DNA of 64,000 bases from Gordionus sp. m RMFG-2023 (taxonomy: Eukaryota > Nematomorpha > Gordioida > Chordodea > Parachordodidae), in contig NC_088776.1 in the NCBI RefSeq assembly GCF_954871325.1, positions 21,619,508-21,683,507 of the forward strand, in the 5' to 3' direction. The notes beneath the pieces were generated by a model. It was not told the DNA's origin and did not search any database. It saw only the letters and a program-made list of their open reading frames with translations. Below are positions 20,948 to 32,339 of the stretch, in pieces. Every line of letters begins with the position of its first letter. The stretch's first letter is position 1. Position numbers and translations under genes: made by a program.

Positions 20948-22646
20948 ATTATCAAATGACCGAATTATATATTCTATTTCTATACATTTATTATAATTTT
21001 CGATGCCAAGAATTATTCTTATTAAGACTTTCATGCGACTTTAATAAATCTTCAAAATCATCATCTAAATTATCCTTCGAATACGAACACGTAGGCATAG
21101 TATTTAGAATTTAAATATTCTGATTATTTAGATTTTGTATCAAGTTCCAAGTTTTACAAAGATGTTTTCTGGCGATCTCTCTTTCTTCAAAAGTTAAAAA
21201 TACATTATATCTAGGGTCGAGATAAATAGCAGAGCAAAAAACTTAATTTTTGAAATTTATTTCTCGTGCTTTCATCGTAGAAACTAAAAGTCTGGCAAAT
21301 GGAGTGTCTACTTTACTCGTTTGCATGAGACATTTGATCCACGCAGCATAAAAATCGCTCATTTGTCAATTGTTCACTTTGTAAATATTTTGTCAAAACA
21401 TAAGCGGATATAAAGCTTTTAATATGTCACTAATTATTTTCCATTCATTCTCTGATAAACATTTTTCGCGATCGCTTTGGAGCGATATTTCTTGGCAAAA
21501 GCTTTTTAACTCTAGTAATCTCCAACATTAAATAGATAATATTCCATCTTGTGCAACAATCTATTAGTGGTTTTTTCAAATTAATTTTGAGAGAATAGCC
21601 ATTGTTGTCTGATTTCTTATTTTTTTGCAGATGTTTCTTGCTTTATTTATAATGACAATTTCATTTGAATATTTAACGCAATCATTAATTGCTAATTGAA
21701 ATGTATGTTTAGCACATCTAATACCTATTAATATGGATCTGGCATTTGATGCAAGATTAATATTTTCAATATTAAAAGGTTCTTTATTTTCATCATGAAT
21801 TATATCATTATTATTTAAATCATCATTATCTATATCATTATTATTTAAATCATCATTAAATAATCGTTACGGTCATCATCTTCTTCATCGTGTAGTATTA
21901 ATAGCTTAGTTAACTTAATCATATTTGCTGCATTATCGGTGGTTATTGTGTAAATTTGCTCAATTTTTATTTCATATTCTTTTAGAACATCTAGAATAAT
22001 TTTTTTAAGATATTCTGATGTGTGTCGTTCTTTAATCACTTTCATGCATAGAGTCCTTAATTTTTTTTTCCGTTATTTATAAATTGAATATTGATCCCCA
22101 ATATGGACCTTTCATATCTAGTTGCTATATCTAATTTTAATGAAATAAGTTTTTGATAAACTTCCTTTTTTATATTTTCCGAAAAATCTAACGCCATTTT
22201 TTTAATATTATTGCGTATATTTTCCGAATTGATAGTTAAATTTCCACCCAATCCTATAATTATTGGATCTATAATATTTCGAAATGCTTTGTCGTCAATT
22301 TATTTGGCCTACCGTGAACTGTTATTAGCTCGGTGCAGGAGCGGATTAAAGTTTCTTTATTTATATTGATTTGAATTGTAGTAGTGTTGGACTTAAAAGC
22401 ATCTTGGATTGTATTATACTGGTTTGCAGTTTTCGTTATTTGAATTTTTTTAATAGTCAAATTTTCTTTCTTTTTTCTTAATAATTTGAATTCCCTATTG
22501 TGGAATCTTTCTATATGTCGTTCAAGATTTGCAGAATGGTCCCCAGTTAAGACCTTACCACAATCTTCTATTTTACAAATAGATTGATTTTTTATGATAT
22601 CTAATTTAAAATAGGAACGTACAGGATTTGACTTTTCCCGAACCAT
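20948..22646 (-). pseudogene. hAT transposase, BED finger and catalytic part
   Basis: Starts with an ATG at 22646. A BED-type zinc finger occupies the first 45 residues (CKIEDCGKVL ... NLERHIERFH). ISLKLDIATRYERSILGIN (22057-22251) and KERHTSEYLKK with TITTDNAANMIK (21845-22045) are conserved hAT catalytic-region blocks. AIYLDPRYNVFLTFEERE lies near 21150-21230. Several frame breaks separate these pieces; the C-terminal segment is beyond the Ty3 insertion at 14865-15126. Confidence 0.8.
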
Positions 22647-22760
22647 TTAATAGATAACTAAAAAGCTATATGATGATAGATGAAAATCTTTTATTATATA
22701 AATAGAATAAATAAAAAAGCTTAATAGAAACAATTTTACCTTCTTTTTATTTTTTTAAAT

Positions 22761-23730
22761 AACTTGGATTATAGAATTTAAATGACAATAAATAAAATGG
22801 TCAGCAATAAATATTTTAATGATATAATAATTTTTTATTTATAAAAATCATATTTTTTTTTAAATTCAGAATTCTAATATTTATTATTAAAATAATATGT
22901 TAGTTAGCATTTACCATTATCATATATGCAAAATAAAAAAAAATATGATTAAAGAATGGCATTTGTAATGAATATTTTTCTAAATCTGTATTTTTAAATA
23001 ATAAAAATCTTACTATAAATCTTCAGTTTAAATAAGTTAACTAACATTGCATTAAATTATTTTATACTTTTATTTATTTGTGTTTTATATTAAATAGACT
23101 TACATTTAAAAATAGGAATTACATTTTGATGTTAAACTAAATATAACTAGTATAGTTTAATTCTAATTACCCACTCTGATATATTCTATATAAACTAAGA
23201 TAAACTTTTTTTGAATATATCAATTAATAAGAAATTATTGTAAAACAATATTATATAAAAATTGGTCAGTACTTTATTTCTATTAGATGTTAATATAATA
23301 TGACAGAATAGGTAATTTAAGTTAAACTATAGTATTTATATTTAGTTTAACATCAAAATGTAATTCCTATTTTTAATTCACTGTAAGTTTATTTAAATAT
23401 AAAACACATTAATAAATAAATAAAAGTACAAAAATAATTTAATGCAATGTTAATTAACTTATTTAAACAGAAGATTTATAGTAAGATTTTTATTATTTAA
23501 AAATACAGATTTAGAAAAATATTCATTACAAATGCCATTCTTTAATCATATTTTTTTATTTTGCACATATGATAATGGTAAATGCTAACTAACATATTAT
23601 AATAATAAATAATTTATAATATTAGAATTCTGAATTTAAAAAAACAATGATTATAAATAAAAAATTATTATATCATCAAAATATTTCTGACTATTTTATT
23701 TATTGTCATTTAAATTCTATGATCCAAGTT
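22761..23730. mobile_element. Inverted-repeat element of about 1 kb, MITE-like
   Basis: Arms 22761-23172 and 23311-23730 are reverse complements with a few percent divergence; the spacer is about 140 bases. The ends start AACTTGGATTATAG. No clear TSD and no coding sequence. It lies in the 5' region of the enclosing hAT, upstream of the transposase start codon. Confidence 0.65.
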
Positions 23731-24316
23731 TTTATAATGAGATAAAAAATAAACCATATAATATAAAAATTAATGTAAAAGGTACTTGATTTCTATTAGA
23801 TGTTTTTATTAATAATAGAATTATATAATTTTTTCCTAATTATTAGCAGGTATTATTCTAAAAGCTTATTAATATCTTATATATAAATTTGTAAATTTAG
23901 CCAAGAATAATTATGTCTGATTTTAAGATATCTTATCTAATTAACAGATAAATTGTCTAATCTCTTATAAATTAAGTATTTAAAGAAAAAACAACAAACC
24001 TGGTATTATTTGATATATAATGTTGATAATATAAAAATATTTAATTTGATATATAATGTTGATAATATAGAAATATTTAATTTAAAAAGAAACCACAAAT
24101 TTAAAAAAGCCCCCAAGGAAAATTAAAATTTTAAATTTAGGTTAATAATTTAAAATTAATAATTTTTAAAACCGTTTTGAACCGGTTTAAACCGGTTCAA
24201 AATATTTATAACGGTCCGGTTCGCTCTTTTAATATTTTCTTCATAACGGTTGGGTTAAGGTTACGGTTCAGAAAATAACGGTTCATTCCGGTTTTGCGGT
24301 TCGGTTCGAACCCCTG

Positions 24317-24324
24317 CTCTTATA
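24317..24324. repeat. TSD of hAT 14479-24316, right copy (CTCTTATA)
   Basis: Matches 14471-14478. Confidence 0.9.
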
Positions 24325-24521
24325 TATAATATTGTTTTCAGTTATTATAATTTTATAAAATTGTATTATTAAAATACCAAATTAGACAATTTATAGCTAA
24401 ATTGTTAAAATTAAAATATGACTTCATTCTACCAGACCAAAAAAAAAAAATTTTTTTTAATTTAAATAAAAAAAAATAATGTTAAAAATTTCCCCGTGAT
24501 TCAGTGAGTTACCGAGTTTTT

Positions 24522-25619
24522 ATACAGTTAAATTTTTAATATTATAATCTGTATAAAATATCGAAATTATGAAATTTATTTTAAATAATAAAAATAAATA
24601 CATGATTAAATAAAGGAATGTTATTTATGCTAAAGTATTTTTATATAATAAATAAAATCTATAATGAAATACTCTCTAAATTAAAAAATAAATAAAGAAA
24701 AAAAAAGTTATATGCATATATTTAAAATAATTTTAACATAACAAGATATAATTGAGTTTTCATAAAAAAATGAGAAGTTTTAACCCTCCCCCTCCCTCCC
24801 CATGTTAAAATCTTGGCTCATGATTGTAAAACAAATTAAATTTTATTGATACTTTTATATAATATATTTTAAACACACAATAATTCATTATTTCAGAATA
24901 GAATATATAACTACTCATGATAACAACAATGTTTATAATATTGTCTATGTAATTTTTAAAAAAAAACTTTAGACACCTAAATTTAAAATGTTACCATTTC
25001 AAAATCAAATATATTCGGTAGGTTAAAAAAATAATCTAAGTAATTGTTTATATATTCTATAATGACTATAAAAAAATTCGAATAATATCGATTTGAAAAT
25101 CTAGACAAATACGAATAATATAGTATTGGTTCAAAATGAATCGAATACTTACGAGAATCTATCCTTACTCCACACAATATTTGTTAAAAGATTTTATACA
25201 TTTTTAAAATAATATCATTTTAATTAAGTTTATAATAAACAACTGTGGTTATTTTTTAATGTGGCGTCTCTATTTAAGTAGCTATTTGAAAAAATTTTAA
25301 TTTTTTTCAAGAACTAATAAATAAAATATTGCTAGTCAATACTTTGGTGGCTTAACATTTTAATCAATAAAAAAATTCTCCTATCAGTCTGAAGTGCCGG
25401 GACTTAAAAATTCATTCATTTATCCTGTTTTTATTATTTAGATTGTTATTTATGATATTTAATATATATTTTCCTATATTCTGATCATAAAAGCTGCCAT
25501 ATATTAAGCATAAAAAAATATTCAACTAAAATTACTGATAAGGAATGTATTTGATCAAAATAAAATATTATGAAAAAAATATAAAATTAATATTTATTGA
25601 TATTATTTGTAATTATAAT
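24522..25619. other. AT-rich DNA without recognised features
   Basis: Low-complexity AT-rich sequence. Short open frames have no recognisable motifs. Confidence 0.6.
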
Positions 25620-26060
25620 ACAAAATAATAAGAATCCACATTTTCTGGATTTAGACACGTTCTTTGTTTAAAGACCTTCCAGCAATGATAAATCCTCGTT
25701 CATAAATCTTGCTAGCTTTGATAAATCTTTTTCCTGTCGTTTTTACCAAAGTAGGATAACTGTTTGATTAAGATATCAATATTTTGTTATGTTATTAGGC
25801 ACGACGCTTCCTCTATAATAACCTCATTCTCCAATCCCATCTTTTGTGGTTTAATTTTGATTTGGATGCTCTCTATTTCAAACATTACATTTATGATTAA
25901 TACCATTTAATTAAATTCTCTTTACTTTTGGGGAAACGGGTAAAATCAGTTTATCATCCTCGTATACGTTATATTCTTCCACGCAAATCGTTAACGATAT
26001 TTTTTTTACTTCATTAATTTCTTTTGACGACAATATCCTCAGTTGTCTAAACTTGTCATT
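25620..26060 (-). pseudogene. Decayed hAT-type transposase C-terminus
   Basis: Minus-strand reading across several breaks gives FNDKFRQLRILSSKEINEVKK and, nearer 25640-25720, IYERGFIIAGRSLNKER plus CLNPENVDS. The last part resembles the hAT block S-E-R-V-F-S-x-A-G-x-x-x-x-x-R with NPENV. Very degraded, so low confidence. Confidence 0.4.
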
Positions 26061-28587
26061 AAAAATATTGTAATTTTACGTAGTATTTTTTTAAAAATGG
26101 TTACTTAAAAATTTTTTTATTATTTTTTCCTATTATGTTTAAAATTTACGAGAACAAAATTTTAAAGATGTTGTTTACCTATGCGATCTCTTAATAATAG
26201 TTCAGCTATTTATATTAATTCTTTATTTACTTATATATTTGAACCTATGTGATAAAGAATAAATAAATTCTATGCAAAAAATAACTAGCTGTAAACTATC
26301 GTCAATATAAGAAATTTGAAATGTTCCGTTACTCATGACCAACGATATTATATTTGATGCGCGGCTTTTATTTTTTTTTACTCCCAAAAAGTTAATCACC
26401 TTATTTAAAATATGGGGTATTTATAGGTGATCTGATTGTGACTCTTTGAATATTTTTAATTACTATTCTTCAAAAACAATAAAATTATCTCTTAATAATT
26501 TATATAATTCAATTTTTTTTAAATAATAAATAAATTCAATTTTTGTTCATTTTTTATTAATAGGAAATTATGTATAAAATAAAAAATATAACTTTATTTA
26601 TATATTAATAAAATAGCCATAGCAATGATAAGGGATCAGTTTTTTTAGAAAATATCTGCCCGATTTTTTTTAAACGGTAAATATTGATTCCGATTATGAA
26701 ATTTAATATCTGCACAGTCAAAATAATTATTTATATGATAATATGTAGATTTTATAAATCGTGCAAATGTTAGATTAAACCATAACTTAAGGTAAATTTT
26801 AAGAATGGATATTACTATTTGATGAATTCTTGCATTTTTCTATTGTATCTGTTAGTAATGTATTATAAGAGATTCGCACGACAAATAGCGTATTAGCAAG
26901 AAATAAAAGCTATATTTTTTCTTATTTATAAGCATTTTCCGAGTCGATAAAAAGTTACTAAGATAATAATAACAAATAAAAATTATTAACGAAGTTAAAC
27001 AATTTTCCGCCCAATATTTTTTATTTGAAGATAGAATTATAAATACTAATGGAGGTTAAAATTTTTTAATTTACCATATATTTTTATAATTTTACTGTTT
27101 TAATTTTTGAATCAAATATATCAATTTACTTGTAGCCCATTATATTGTTAATAGATATTAAATTACATTTTAACAAACTAGATGCATATTTTTATATAGC
27201 TTTTAAAATGTTAGTTAAATTAATCTTAACATATTTTTAAATATATACTCTGACCTATTTTAGGCCTGTGTAGAAGTAGTCTTAGATATCACCGCCCAGC
27301 TTGTATTCTAGGGCTAGTCTAAATTTTTATGTTTAAGAGGAAGAAATATTTTAAATTAGACTTACAAATTTAATGTATTGCTAGGTTGTTCATTTCATTA
27401 ATTTTAATCATTTCTGTTTTTAATAATGTATACTTATTTTAATATAATATTTTTTTTGACATGAAAGAAGGAGCTATATTTTTATCCTATAAATATCTAC
27501 AAGATGCTATAAGGCAAAATGAAAATTTCAATTATATGAATCTTTATATATCAGAATCAAAAATTCAAAATCTCCTCTTTTTCAAAAATTTAAATATAGA
27601 AGTATAAAATTCTTTTGTATATTTTGAGGATCATAATATACACTCAAATGAGAATCATAATGTACATTCAAATATAAATAATGTCTCAATTTTCTCAAAA
27701 AAAAGATGTTTATATATGATGGTCAAGAAAATACATGTCTAAATAAAGAAAATCAATGAAATTAAATAAAAGTGGTATACCATTCAGATTTACAGTATTG
27801 GATTTATTTATTGTAAATAATAAAATATATAGGAAAGGCATACAATTCCAGGCAAAATAAAAAGTAAATTCCACGCAAATTAAAAAGTTAAAATTTCAGA
27901 CATAGTAATTAACTACAACATATGATCTTGGCTATCAAGAACATGACCTTAATTCCCAAAACTTTGTTGATCCAAAATAGTTTCAACCAAAAATAGAATG
28001 TTGATATAGACAGATTTATGAACTTTTTTAATTAGATGATAATCTTCTTTACGCCTTTTGAATGATCTTCAAGTAGACTTTATACACTTAGACTCAAAGT
28101 TAAAAAATTGTAAGATCTTGCAACTATTTACAGTTAATTGTAATTCTTAGATATTGTTAATAATTTAATTTTTCTAAATATTTATAGCCTTAGATGACCC
28201 ACTTATTAAAATTATTCAACATACCTTTAAACATTGTAATAATAATTAAAGATTTATTTGTTTACTCAATATACGATCAAATTAAAATACTATAAAAAAT
28301 AAAAATCTATATAATTAAAAATATTATTTTATAATTGTGTTCCCAAAAGGGGACCGTAATCATGTCTAAATATTATTTAAATATTTTGACGCATATATAA
28401 AAATTCTCTAGCTTCGTTTGTAAAAACTGTCTTTGATTGCCTAAATTTTTAAAAATTTATTAACTCGAAAAAAATGATTGAAACTCAATTTATTTTAATT
28501 TATGTTTATATAAATGGGTTTACATAAATTGAGTCAAATTAAAACTTAAAAATCTAAAAAAGACTAAACTGAGAATAACATTATAAC
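26061..28587. other. AT-rich DNA, nothing recognised
   Basis: About 2.5 kb of AT-rich sequence with homopolymer runs. No open frame with recognisable domains and no clear repeat structure. Confidence 0.55.
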
Positions 28588-29162
28588 CAGCGTCCACATG
28601 ACAGGAAATTTATTGGATTAAAACCCTCCTCAAAATCATATGTCTACCTCTAAAAAATTCTCATTATAAATAATTACACTTTTTTAATTAAAATGGTACT
28701 CCTTTCATAAACTTTAAAAAGAATGACTTAAATTATTTTAGCTCTATATTACCAACTATCAAAATATTGTGAATATAAAAGAGTTATTTTTTAGATCATG
28801 AATTATATTTTAAACCCCTTCATTTATAATGAATGCATTAATATAGTGTATTATTTGGCATGAATATGAATTTATTGAGAATGTCTAATCCTTTTATATT
28901 AAGTTCTATTTAAAAATAATGTCTATGATTATTTTCAATATATAGATTTGGTGAACGATCAGCAATATCATTGTATTATAATAGATTTATAATAACAGTA
29001 TCAATTTTTACAGCAAATATATTTTGTCCGGTTTCAATTAAAAATTTAATAGATAATCCAACAATAAATTTATCCTATCTACCTTAGAGGCGCCTAACCC
29101 CTACCCTTCTCAAGAAAAGTTAGATACAAATCCTACCCCCTACCCCGCTTATGTAATGGCTG
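28588..29162. mobile_element. hAT MITE, family A, copy 1
   Basis: Left CAGCGTCCACATGAC; right end (inward) CAGCCATTACATAAGCGGGG. Same family as 52172-52749 and 55744-56251. Shared features include C-rich stretches (CCTACCCCCTACCCC) near one end. The TSD is no longer recognisable, so this is probably the oldest copy. Confidence 0.6.
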
Positions 29163-29440
29163 GGAGTGACCAAAATTTAAAAAATGATATATAATATAAT
29201 ACTGAAAAGCTGGAAATAGATATCATTATGCCTTTAAAAATTTCACAATATTGTCTTTGTATAAGGCAAACTGAAACAGTAATATTCGTGATATTTGATT
29301 ATGTTATCTTTATATTCAATAATTATTAACAATAGGATTAGTTGATAGTTGCTTTGCATGCAAGTAAATTGATATTTATGAATTTTTAAAATATAAAAGG
29401 AAATCATTAAAAATTTTTTAACCTGCTTTAAATATATATA

Positions 29441-31708
29441 TGGTGAATTCCATATCAAATCAACAAAAAAAAGTCGATTTTCAACCCGACCCTATTCAAT
29501 TTTTCTTAAATTTTGTATACTGGTAGTATATACTATAACTAAGAAAAAAATGAAATTTTACCTTCCAACACTGTTTACCCGCTAAGATATGGCCGTTTAA
29601 AGCGCGGAAAAATGGTAGATTTTTGACAAAATGCACCTCATTTATTTTCAAATATCTCAAGAAATAATTATGTTAGAAAAATAATTTAAATTTTATTTTG
29701 TAGCTTAATAAATGTTCATTAAAATGACATAAATATAAATATGATGGACATTTTATAAATATCGAAAACCGGATGTGTAAAACCGAAAATGGTCATAGAA
29801 AAAAAAGGTATTTTTTTCAAAATTTTTTTTCTGTAGATAGATATCACACTGCTTTATATTTGTACAAAATCCTCGACTGGGATCAAAATGAGTTTAGGAG
29901 TTATTACTCTTTATATGGCTAAAATTGAACAAATTTAACATTAATATCATCATATTTTAATTTAATGAATAGTTATGAAATAATGTTAATTTAAAAATTA
30001 TGTCTAAATGATAGGCCCTTACTTTTTTTTATCTTTATAAAAAAATTTTGAAAGGTGGCCGGGATAATGAGCTGTTTAAAACTTTAGTTAAATTTTATCT
30101 CGAAATTAAAATTACTAGACAAAATAATTTTAAATATTTTATTTAGCATAAAATAATCTACCAAAATTGAAATTCAACAATAAATTTTCCTCCATATATT
30201 CAAAATTAAAAGAAAGGCTTAATATATTATTTGACGAGAATTCTATAGACATTCAAACAATGGATAGCAGTTGATCGCACGATAATCATTAATTCGAAAC
30301 TTTTTAAAATTCAATTTAAATGTTGGCGAATTCTTAGTTATTGCAGTATTTCAGAAAACTATGCATTTGTAGTTCAGAACCATCGCACAAGGATTTAATC
30401 AGACCAATAATCAAGCCACTATCAACTCTTTTATAATTTATTACCGTGAGAACAACATAATAAAACATGTAAATTTAGTTTTTATATCAGATTGTTTAAA
30501 GCACAACGCATGTGCATTTTATTTATTTTAAAAATTGATCGTACTCTTGGAGGTAAGATTTAATAGAGTGGCTAAAATTTATTCTTTTTCTGATGGAGCA
30601 ATAACCAATATAAAAATAATAGATTTAATTTATCTTTACAATCATGAAAATGATTTTGGGATAAAGGCTGAGTGACATTTTTTGAAACCGCACAAAAGTC
30701 AATGCGACATTTTGGCCGTTACTAAACGGTTAGCACGAGCAAGCTTGTAACGTCCATATGAACATCACATATTGACAACAATAGATTTATTTAACTATGC
30801 AAGAAATAATATCTATGGGGTAAATTATATATTTGTGAGCAATGAATATATGAACATAGAAAGTCATCATGAAAGCAGATTTTTGAGAGCAAAAAAGAAT
30901 TTCTGGATCACATTCCCCTAGACGAAAACAAAAGTCATAATTTATTAAAATTCCTTGGATGATTATAATATATGATATATTTTAATTATAAATTTTTGAT
31001 TGTATTATATGTAATGTAATTTGAGGCAAATAAAATTATAAATATGTTTAGAATTATTTTGTCAAACTTTGAGAAAAAATTTAACTAAAGTGTTAAGCAA
31101 AGCTCATTATTCCAGCCACTTCTCAAAAATTTTGATAAAGATAAAAAAAAGTAAGGGCCTATCATTTAGACATAATTTTTAAATTAACATTATTTCATAA
31201 CTATTTATTAAATTAAAATATGATGACATTAATATTAAATTTGTTCAATTTTAGCCATATAAAGAGTGATAACTCCTAAAACCATGTTGATCAGTCTAGG
31301 ATTTTCTACAAATATAAAGCAGTGTGATATCTATCTACAGAAAAAAAAATACTTTTTTCTATGGCCATTTCCGGTTTTACACATTCGGTTTTCGATATTA
31401 ATCAAATGTCTATCATATTTATTTTTATGCCATTTTAAAGAAATTTTATTAAGGTACAAAATAAAATTTAAATTATTTTTCTAACCTAATTATTTCGCAA
31501 GACTTTTGAAAATAAATGAGGTGCATTTTGTAAAAAATGTACCATTTTTCCGCGCTTTAAACGGCTATATCTTAGCGGATAAACAGTGTTGGAAGGTAAA
31601 ATTTCATTTTTTTTCTTAGTTATAGTATATACTACCAGTATACAAAATTTTAAAAAAATTGAAGGGGGTCGGATTGAAACCTTGGTTGATTTGATATGGA
31701 ATTCACCA
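29441..31708 (+). mobile_element. Long-TIR DNA transposon with decayed DDE transposase
   Basis: The ends TGGTGAATTCCATATCAAAT are inverted repeats that continue for about 600-650 bases (29441-30094 and 31076-31708) at roughly 85-90% identity. Flanks are TATATA on both sides, but the AT-repeat context makes the TSD uncertain. The 1-kb core encodes a broken transposase. Superfamily not assigned. Confidence 0.75.
30330..30920 (+). pseudogene. Decayed DDE-type transposase in the long-TIR element
   Basis: Frame-hopping gives FRKLCICSSEPSHKD- and FSENYAFVVQN-like text, then NNQATINSFIIYYREN, VFISDCLKHNA, SDGAITN, IDLIYLYNHENDFGIKAE and KRLARASLQRPYE. I recall an invertebrate transposase family with F-A-E-N-Y, I-S-D-C-L-x-H, F-S-D-G-A-x-x-Q-Y-K-N, D-F-G-x-x-A-E-W-H-F-F and K-R-x-A-R-x-A-S-L-Q-R-P. 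The spaced acidic residues would suit an RNase H-like catalytic core. Numerous breaks. The family name is not known to me. Confidence 0.5.
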
Positions 31709-31986
31709 TATATATCAAATATCAAGTATGATAATTTCGTTAAAATTTTTCATTATTATTTTCGTAACATTTTATCGAAGCGGAAAATGCGTATTTCCTG
31801 CTGATAAAACGCCATTTGCCGTTGACTATCATCTCCTGTTTATATTTCGGGTTATGCCTTGTATCTTAAAAAAAACCGGAACGGGAAACCTTAATTAAAA
31901 TTGGAAACAGATCGCGCTATAAACCTGGCCGGACAAAAGCTAAATTTAAACCGGACCTGACTGACCTGAGAATCTGCTATTTGTAG
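31709..31986. other. Spacer with GC-rich islets
   Basis: AT-rich with a cluster of CCGG-type islets (about 31870-31970, CCTGGCCGGAC and ACCGGACCTGAC). No coding signal. Confidence 0.5.
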
Positions 31987-32072
31987 ACCTCTATACTTGT
32001 CTATGCCCTCTGTTCTATATTTAATTAAATCTAATGGTTCCATAGTTAATGTTTCAAGTATAGTGGAATAAA
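31987..32072 (+). pseudogene. SDR exon fragment, copy of exon 5 of the downstream gene
   Basis: After an intact TTGTAG acceptor, the text reads PLYLSMPSVLYLIKSNGSI and VNVSS. It matches [25 protein letters not shown] in exon 5 of the SDR gene at 36454-36547 at about 75% of bases. The end has a small deletion that breaks the frame. The neighbouring intron-like sequence also looks related, so this is a genomic duplicate and not a retrocopy. No other SDR exon was found nearby. Confidence 0.65.
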
Positions 32073-32302
32073 GTAATAAACCATTTTAAAAAAAAAATTA
32101 ATAAGTAAAAACTTGTGATTTCAAAGAAATTGCCACTACAGCATCTGATTATTTTAAACTTCTATTCCCCTAAATATTCCAATGTCCTGTCAGATTTGAC
32201 CAGAAAAGTTAAAAAAAATTTTAATTTTTAATCACGTATTTTAAATATATTTCATCCAATTAAAAAAAATCATCGATTGAACATTCCTTGAATAGAGTTA
32301 TT
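32073..32302. promoter_or_regulatory. Putative original upstream region of the SDR gene
   Basis: About 230 AT-rich bases that would have lain directly upstream of the SDR start before the LINE inserted. No defined promoter motif recognised. Confidence 0.3.
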
Positions 32303-32316
32303 AATTACCACAATAG
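32303..32316. repeat. LINE target-site duplication, left copy
   Basis: AATTACCACAATAG, 14 bases, identical to 35877-35890. Confidence 0.93.
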
Positions 32317-32339
32317 AAAAGATCTTTTTTTTTTAATAG

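Larger units (their letters stand above)
14479..24316 (-). mobile_element. hAT transposon hosting a Ty3 element
   Basis: Ends CAGGGTTTCGAACCG (left) and CAGGGGTTCGAACCG (right, inward) match at 14 of 15 bases, with a perfect 8-base TSD. Both subterminal regions (14482-14640, 24165-24310) are packed with GGTTCGGTT-type motifs, as in many hAT elements. A BED-finger transposase gene lies on the minus strand, broken into frames at 22646-20948 and 15126-14865. The Ty3 element sits inside it, just upstream of the dimerisation segment. An inverted-repeat element occupies 22761-23730. Confidence 0.88.
14019..24513. mobile_element. Small TIR element split by a hAT insertion
   Basis: The left end GGTTACTCACTGAATCACGG and the right end (inward) GGTAACTCACTGAATCACGG continue as matching inverted repeats for about 45 bases. 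Flanks GAGATTTT (14011-14018) and GAGTTTTT (24514-24521) look like an 8-base TSD with one change. Without the nested hAT it is about 650 bases with no coding sequence. GG ends and 8-base TSDs would suit Merlin-type elements, but that is a guess. Confidence 0.6.

Noticed and set aside
29441-31708. Polinton-type element because of long TIRs
   Set aside because: Far too short, ends do not start AG, and the core matches a DDE transposase with no polymerase or capsid signal.
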